From Geodermatophilus sabuli (GTDB lineage: Bacteria > Actinomycetota > Actinomycetes > Mycobacteriales > Geodermatophilaceae), in contig NZ_OBDO01000002.1 in assembly GCF_900215145.1 (NCBI RefSeq), positions 434,001-498,000 of the forward strand: 64,000 nt of DNA, written 5' to 3'. Below are positions 61,199 through 64,000 of this stretch, in pieces. A program made the position numbers and the translations under genes. Numbering within the stretch: position 1 is the first letter of the stretch; each line of letters starts with the position of its first letter. The notes under the pieces were generated by a model. The model worked only from the letters and a program-made list of their open reading frames with translations. It had not been told where the DNA came from and did no database searches.

Positions 61199-62461
61199 GT
61201 GACCGTTGCCAGTCCCAGCCACCTGACCGGCGGCGAGATCCGGTCGCTGACGGGGCTGCGCATCGTCGCCGCGCTCTGGGTCGTGGTCTTCCACTTCTCG
61301 TTCACGCCGGGGGACACCTACACCCGGTACTGGGAGCCGCTGCAGCCGCTCGTCCAGACCGGAGCGCTCGGCGTGGACCTCTTCTACGTGCTCAGCGGCT
61401 TCGTCATCACGCTCACCTACCTGGACAAGACGGGCCGCCGCCCCTCGGTCCGGCGGACGGTGGCCTTCTGGTGGGCTCGGGTGTGCCGGATCTGGCCGGT
61501 CTACGCGGTGGTCACCACGCTGTTCGGCGGCTGGATGCTCTACAAGGCCTCGCGGGTGACCGACGGCTTCATCGTCTGGCAGCACACCCAGCCGACCGTC
61601 GACCTGTGGCACTACCTCCAGCAGTTGCTCATGGTCCAGCTGTGGGGCCGGTCGACCTTCGACGGCTCCTCGTGGGTCGGGGCGGCCTGGTCGATCAGCG
61701 CGGAGTGGCTGGCCTACGTGGTCTTCCCGCTGGCGGTCCTCGTCCTGTGGCGGCTGCGCAACGCCCACCCGGCGGTGACCGGCGCGCTGGCCGTTGGCGC
61801 GATGCTGCCCTTCGCCTACACCTGCTTCACCACCGGTGAGCCCTACTTCCCGTGGAGCTGGGCGCTGCGGATCGGCGCCGGCTTCCTGGCCGGTGCGCTG
61901 ACCTGCCTGGCCGTCCGCCGGATCCGCGTCACCCCGTGGGTCGAGCGCGTCGCCGCGGGCGTCGCGGTGCTGGCCGTGGTCGAGATCCTCGTCGGGCTGT
62001 GGTGGGGCCACTGGCGTGGCCAGGGGGTCGGGGAGTTCGGGGGCGTCGTCGTCCTGCTGTTCCCGGTCCTCGTGGGCGCTCTGGCGCTGTCCCGCAGCGG
62101 GCTCAGCCGGGTGCTCGCCACCGGGCCGATGGTGCACGGGGGGCGGATCTCCTACAGCCTCTACCTCGTCCACATCCCGGTCTTCGAGGTCTTCTGGACC
62201 CACATGGGCTGGACGCCGGCCATCGCGCCGGGCAGTGGTCTCGCCGGGTACCTCATCCCGCAGGTGCTGCTGGTCACCGTCGTCCTGGCGCACCTCTGCC
62301 ACCGCTACCTGGAGGAGCCGGCGCGGCTCTTCCTGCGCCACCGTGGCCCCGGTCGCTGGGCCCGCGCGGACCGCTCGCGGCCGTCGGTGCAGCAGGCCGT
62401 CGTGCCGCAGCCCCGTGCGGAGCAGCCGGTCCCGGCATCCGCCGAGCACCAGCCGGCGTGA
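61199..62461 (+). CDS. Acyltransferase-3 family membrane protein
   Basis: A 420-residue integral membrane O-acyltransferase. The N-terminal signature with the conserved His is RIVAALWVVVFHFSF, followed by LGVDLFYVLSGFVIT and FWWARVCRIWPVYAVV. About ten membrane segments follow; SWVGAAWSISAEWLAYVVFP and the late ISYSLYLVHIPV, with a conserved His, are family features. The last 50 residues form a hydrophilic Pro/Gln tail. Targets in this family are sugars of peptidoglycan, exopolysaccharide or lipids; the acceptor here is unknown. GTG 61199 has GAAGGG ten bases upstream. Upstream (61073-61198) are an ACGGAC-GG-GTCCGT hairpin after birA and TAGCGT at 61135, a plausible -10. Confidence 0.88.
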   Translation: MTVASPSHLTGGEIRSLTGLRIVAALWVVVFHFSFTPGDTYTRYWEPLQPLVQTGALGVDLFYVLSGFVITLTYLDKTGRRPSVRRTVAFWWARVCRIWPVYAVVTTLFGGWMLYKASRVTDGFIVWQHTQPTVDLWHYLQQLLMVQLWGRSTFDGSSWVGAAWSISAEWLAYVVFPLAVLVLWRLRNAHPAVTGALAVGAMLPFAYTCFTTGEPYFPWSWALRIGAGFLAGALTCLAVRRIRVTPWVERVAAGVAVLAVVEILVGLWWGHWRGQGVGEFGGVVVLLFPVLVGALALSRSGLSRVLATGPMVHGGRISYSLYLVHIPVFEVFWTHMGWTPAIAPGSGLAGYLIPQVLLVTVVLAHLCHRYLEEPARLFLRHRGPGRWARADRSRPSVQQAVVPQPRAEQPVPASAEHQPA

Positions 62462-62527
62462 CCGCGATCCACCGATGGCGTCGGCGCGCTGCGTGACGGT
62501 GCACCGACGGTCAGTCATCCTGGCGGG

Positions 62528-63085
62528 GTGCCCTACCCGGACAAGCTGCTGGCCGACGACGAAGAGGTCGTCCGGCACCTCCACCCGCACTGGCTGACGA
62601 TCTCCTGGCCGATCGTGGCGTTCCTCCTCGTGGTCGGCGCCGCCACCTTCGCCGCGGCGCTGGTGCCCGACGGGGCGCAGCAGGGCGCCGTGCGGATGGC
62701 CATCGCCGGCGTCGCGCTCGCCCTGCTGGCGTGGTCCGTGCTGGTGCCGCTGCTGCGGTGGCGGACCACCCACTACGTCATCACCACGCACCGGCTGCTC
62801 TTCCGCCAGGGCGTGCTCGCCCGCAGCGGTCGCGACATCGGCCTGTCCCGCATCACCGACGTCTCCTACCGCCAGACGCTGTGGGAGCGGCTGATCAACT
62901 CCGGCACGCTGACCATCGAGTCGGCCGGCGACAGTGGCGCCACGGTGCTGCGGCGGATCCCCGACAGCGACGGGGTGCAGCAGCTGCTCAACCACATGAT
63001 GGAGGAGGACGCCGACCGGCGGGCACGGGAGGCGGCCGGCTACCTCCACGGCTGGGAGACCGCCCAGCCGACCGCGCGGTTCTGA
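62528..63085 (+). CDS. PH-domain (bPH2/YdbS-like) membrane protein
   Basis: A 185-residue protein with two membrane helices (ISWPIVAFLLVVGAATFAAA and MAIAGVALALLAWSVLVPLL) followed by a bacterial pleckstrin-homology-like domain: THYVITTHRLLFRQGVLARS, DIGLSRITDVSYRQTLWERL and TLTIESAGDSG. This is the actinobacterial bPH_2/DUF304 architecture. The function is unknown; the domain is cytosolic and follows the helices. The GTG is preceded by GGCGGG or by CATCCT as a possible -10; neither is convincing. Confidence 0.85.
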   Translation: MPYPDKLLADDEEVVRHLHPHWLTISWPIVAFLLVVGAATFAAALVPDGAQQGAVRMAIAGVALALLAWSVLVPLLRWRTTHYVITTHRLLFRQGVLARSGRDIGLSRITDVSYRQTLWERLINSGTLTIESAGDSGATVLRRIPDSDGVQQLLNHMMEEDADRRAREAAGYLHGWETAQPTARF

Positions 63086-63101
63086 CCGGCGGCCGCTCGC
63101 T

Positions 63102-63117
63102 GTGACGGGCCCGTCAC
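63102..63117. promoter_or_regulatory. 16-bp perfect palindrome upstream of sbcD
   Basis: GTGACGGGCCCGTCAC, between the PH-domain gene and sbcD. It could be a short terminator hairpin or an operator; its half-site spacing does not fit the CRP consensus. Confidence 0.4.
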
Positions 63118-63151
63118 GGCGCGCCTGGGCGGTTCTGTCAGTACCCCGACC

Positions 63152-63157
63152 TACCTT
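63152..63157 (+). promoter_or_regulatory. -10 element for leaderless sbcD
   Basis: TACCTT, 8 nt before the ATG of sbcD, with no ribosome-binding site. Confidence 0.4.
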
Positions 63158-63165
63158 CTGCGCCC

Positions 63166-64000
63166 ATGCGGCTGCTGCACACCTCCGACTGGCACATCGG
63201 CCGCTCCCTGCACGGCGCCGACCTGCTCCGTGAGCAGGAGGCGGTGCTCGGCGGCCTGGCCGACGTCGTGGTCGGCGAGTCCGTCGACGTCGTCGTCGTG
63301 GCCGGCGACGTGTACGACCGCGCGGTGCCCTCGGCCGACGCCACCGCGGTGCTCGACCGGGTCGTCGGCCGCCTGCTGCGCGCCGGCGCCACCGTCGTCC
63401 TCACCCCGGGCAACCACGACTCCGCGCGCCGCCTGGGCACCTTCTCCGGGCTGCTGTCCGTCGCGGGGCTGCACGTGCGGGCCGCCACCGACCGGCTCGA
63501 CGAGCCGGTCCTGCTGCGTGACGAGCACGGCGACGTTGCCGTCTACGGGCTGCCCTACCTGGAGCCGGAGATCGCCCGGCACGAGCTGGCGGGCGGGCGG
63601 GACGCCGGCCTGGCGCGCAGCCACGAGGCGGTGCTCGCCGAGGCGATGGACCGGGTGCGCGCCGACCTCTTCCTCCGTCCCGGCACGCGGTCGGTGGTGC
63701 TGGCCCACGCGTTCGTCGGAGGTGGCGTGGCCAGCGACAGCGAACGCGACATCTGCGTCGGCGGCGTCGACCTGGTGCCCGCGGGGGTGTTCGACGGGGT
63801 CGACTACGTGGCCCTGGGGCATCTGCACCGGCCCCAGACGCTCAGCCCGCGGCTGCGCTACAGCGGCTCGCCCCTCGCCTACTCCTTCGGGGAGGCCGGC
63901 CAGCAGAAGCAGGCCTGGCTCGTCGACCTCGACGCCACCGGCCTGGCCGGGGTGCGTCCGCTGTTCCTGCCCACCCCCCGGCCGCTGACCGTGCTCACCG
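63166..64000 (+). CDS. sbcD: SbcD, exonuclease subunit (5' part)
   Basis: N-terminal 278 residues of the SbcCD/Mre11-Rad50-type nuclease subunit; the rest lies past the window end. The metallophosphoesterase motifs are intact: LLHTSDWHIGRSLHG, VVVAGDVYDRAVPSADA, VVLTPGNHDSARRLG, SVVLAHAFVGGGVASDSERD and YVALGHLHRPQ. SbcD processes DNA hairpins and double-strand ends with SbcC, whose gene would be expected just downstream. ATG 63166 is the natural start, as the first motif begins within five residues. The presence of several long palindromes in this window is noteworthy, given that SbcCD is the enzyme that attacks them. Confidence 0.95.
   Translation, partial: MRLLHTSDWHIGRSLHGADLLREQEAVLGGLADVVVGESVDVVVVAGDVYDRAVPSADATAVLDRVVGRLLRAGATVVLTPGNHDSARRLGTFSGLLSVAGLHVRAATDRLDEPVLLRDEHGDVAVYGLPYLEPEIARHELAGGRDAGLARSHEAVLAEAMDRVRADLFLRPGTRSVVLAHAFVGGGVASDSERDICVGGVDLVPAGVFDGVDYVALGHLHRPQTLSPRLRYSGSPLAYSFGEAGQQKQAWLVDLDATGLAGVRPLFLPTPRPLTVLT

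Overview
The window is very GC-rich (roughly 70-75% by eye) with dense, overlapping genes, many GTG starts and actinobacterial marker families (DUF3017, DUF6318, acyl-CoA carboxylase epsilon subunit, LpdA-type flavoprotein). It reads as one chromosomal segment of an actinobacterium. Codon use and gene content suggest a Geodermatophilaceae-like organism (Blastococcus, Geodermatophilus or Modestobacter), but that is inference. I see no rRNA, tRNA, CRISPR array, insertion sequence or phage.

Layout: 1-3.4 kb carries the purH 3' end, a pentapeptide-repeat protein, folD and two small membrane proteins. 3.5-5.8 kb holds mdh and icd of the TCA cycle. 5.9-14.6 kb is envelope and housekeeping: a CAP-domain protein, a CNNM/CorC transporter, galE, a HisC-like aminotransferase, trpS, a 2H phosphoesterase, a YihY/BrkB protein and a D,D-carboxypeptidase. 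14.8-25.2 kb is a nucleoside uptake and breakdown cluster: BMP lipoprotein, ABC ATPase, two permeases, cdd and a pyrimidine-nucleoside phosphorylase, then an ABC-2 exporter pair and add. After a DEAD-box helicase and an acidic protein with an internal duplication, salvage resumes at 28.6-33.6 kb (a catalytically empty ALDH half, a full ALDH, deoC, upp, an oxidoreductase) and at 36.4-40.8 kb (PNP, an SDR, a phosphohexomutase family member, a HAD hydrolase, a VOC protein). Between these lies a small patch of clearly lower GC with two secreted proteins, then an orphan substrate-binding lipoprotein.

40.9-48.6 kb holds a GCS2-type ligase, an M20 amidohydrolase and mutA-mutB-meaB (methylmalonyl-CoA mutase and its GTPase chaperone). 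48.7-55.8 kb holds a DUF559 protein flanked by two copies of an inverted-repeat element, a gamma-glutamylcyclotransferase, an LpdA-like quinone reductase and two tandem secreted zinc proteases, the second with a repeat domain. 55.8-64 kb holds the biotin-dependent acyl-CoA carboxylase set (alpha with BCCP, Maf, epsilon, beta) divergent from birA, then an acyltransferase, a PH-domain membrane protein and the 5' part of sbcD.

Two pathways join up. Imported nucleosides can be deaminated (cdd, add) and phosphorolysed (deoA, PNP). The pentose phosphates are probably isomerised by the PMM-family enzyme, since no deoB is present, and cleaved by DeoC; the acetaldehyde is probably oxidised by the adjacent ALDH. 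Propionyl-CoA can be carboxylated (AccA/PccB/AccE, biotinylated by BirA) and its product isomerised by MutAB protected by MeaB; the epimerase is not in the window. Non-coding features of note are a 42-bp perfect palindrome inside the start of meaB, an 86-bp tandem repeat with strong hairpins, paired palindromic elements at gene ends, three 73-nt intergenic spacers of related sequence, and a recurrent -10-like hexamer 6-8 nt before start codons that indicates leaderless transcripts.
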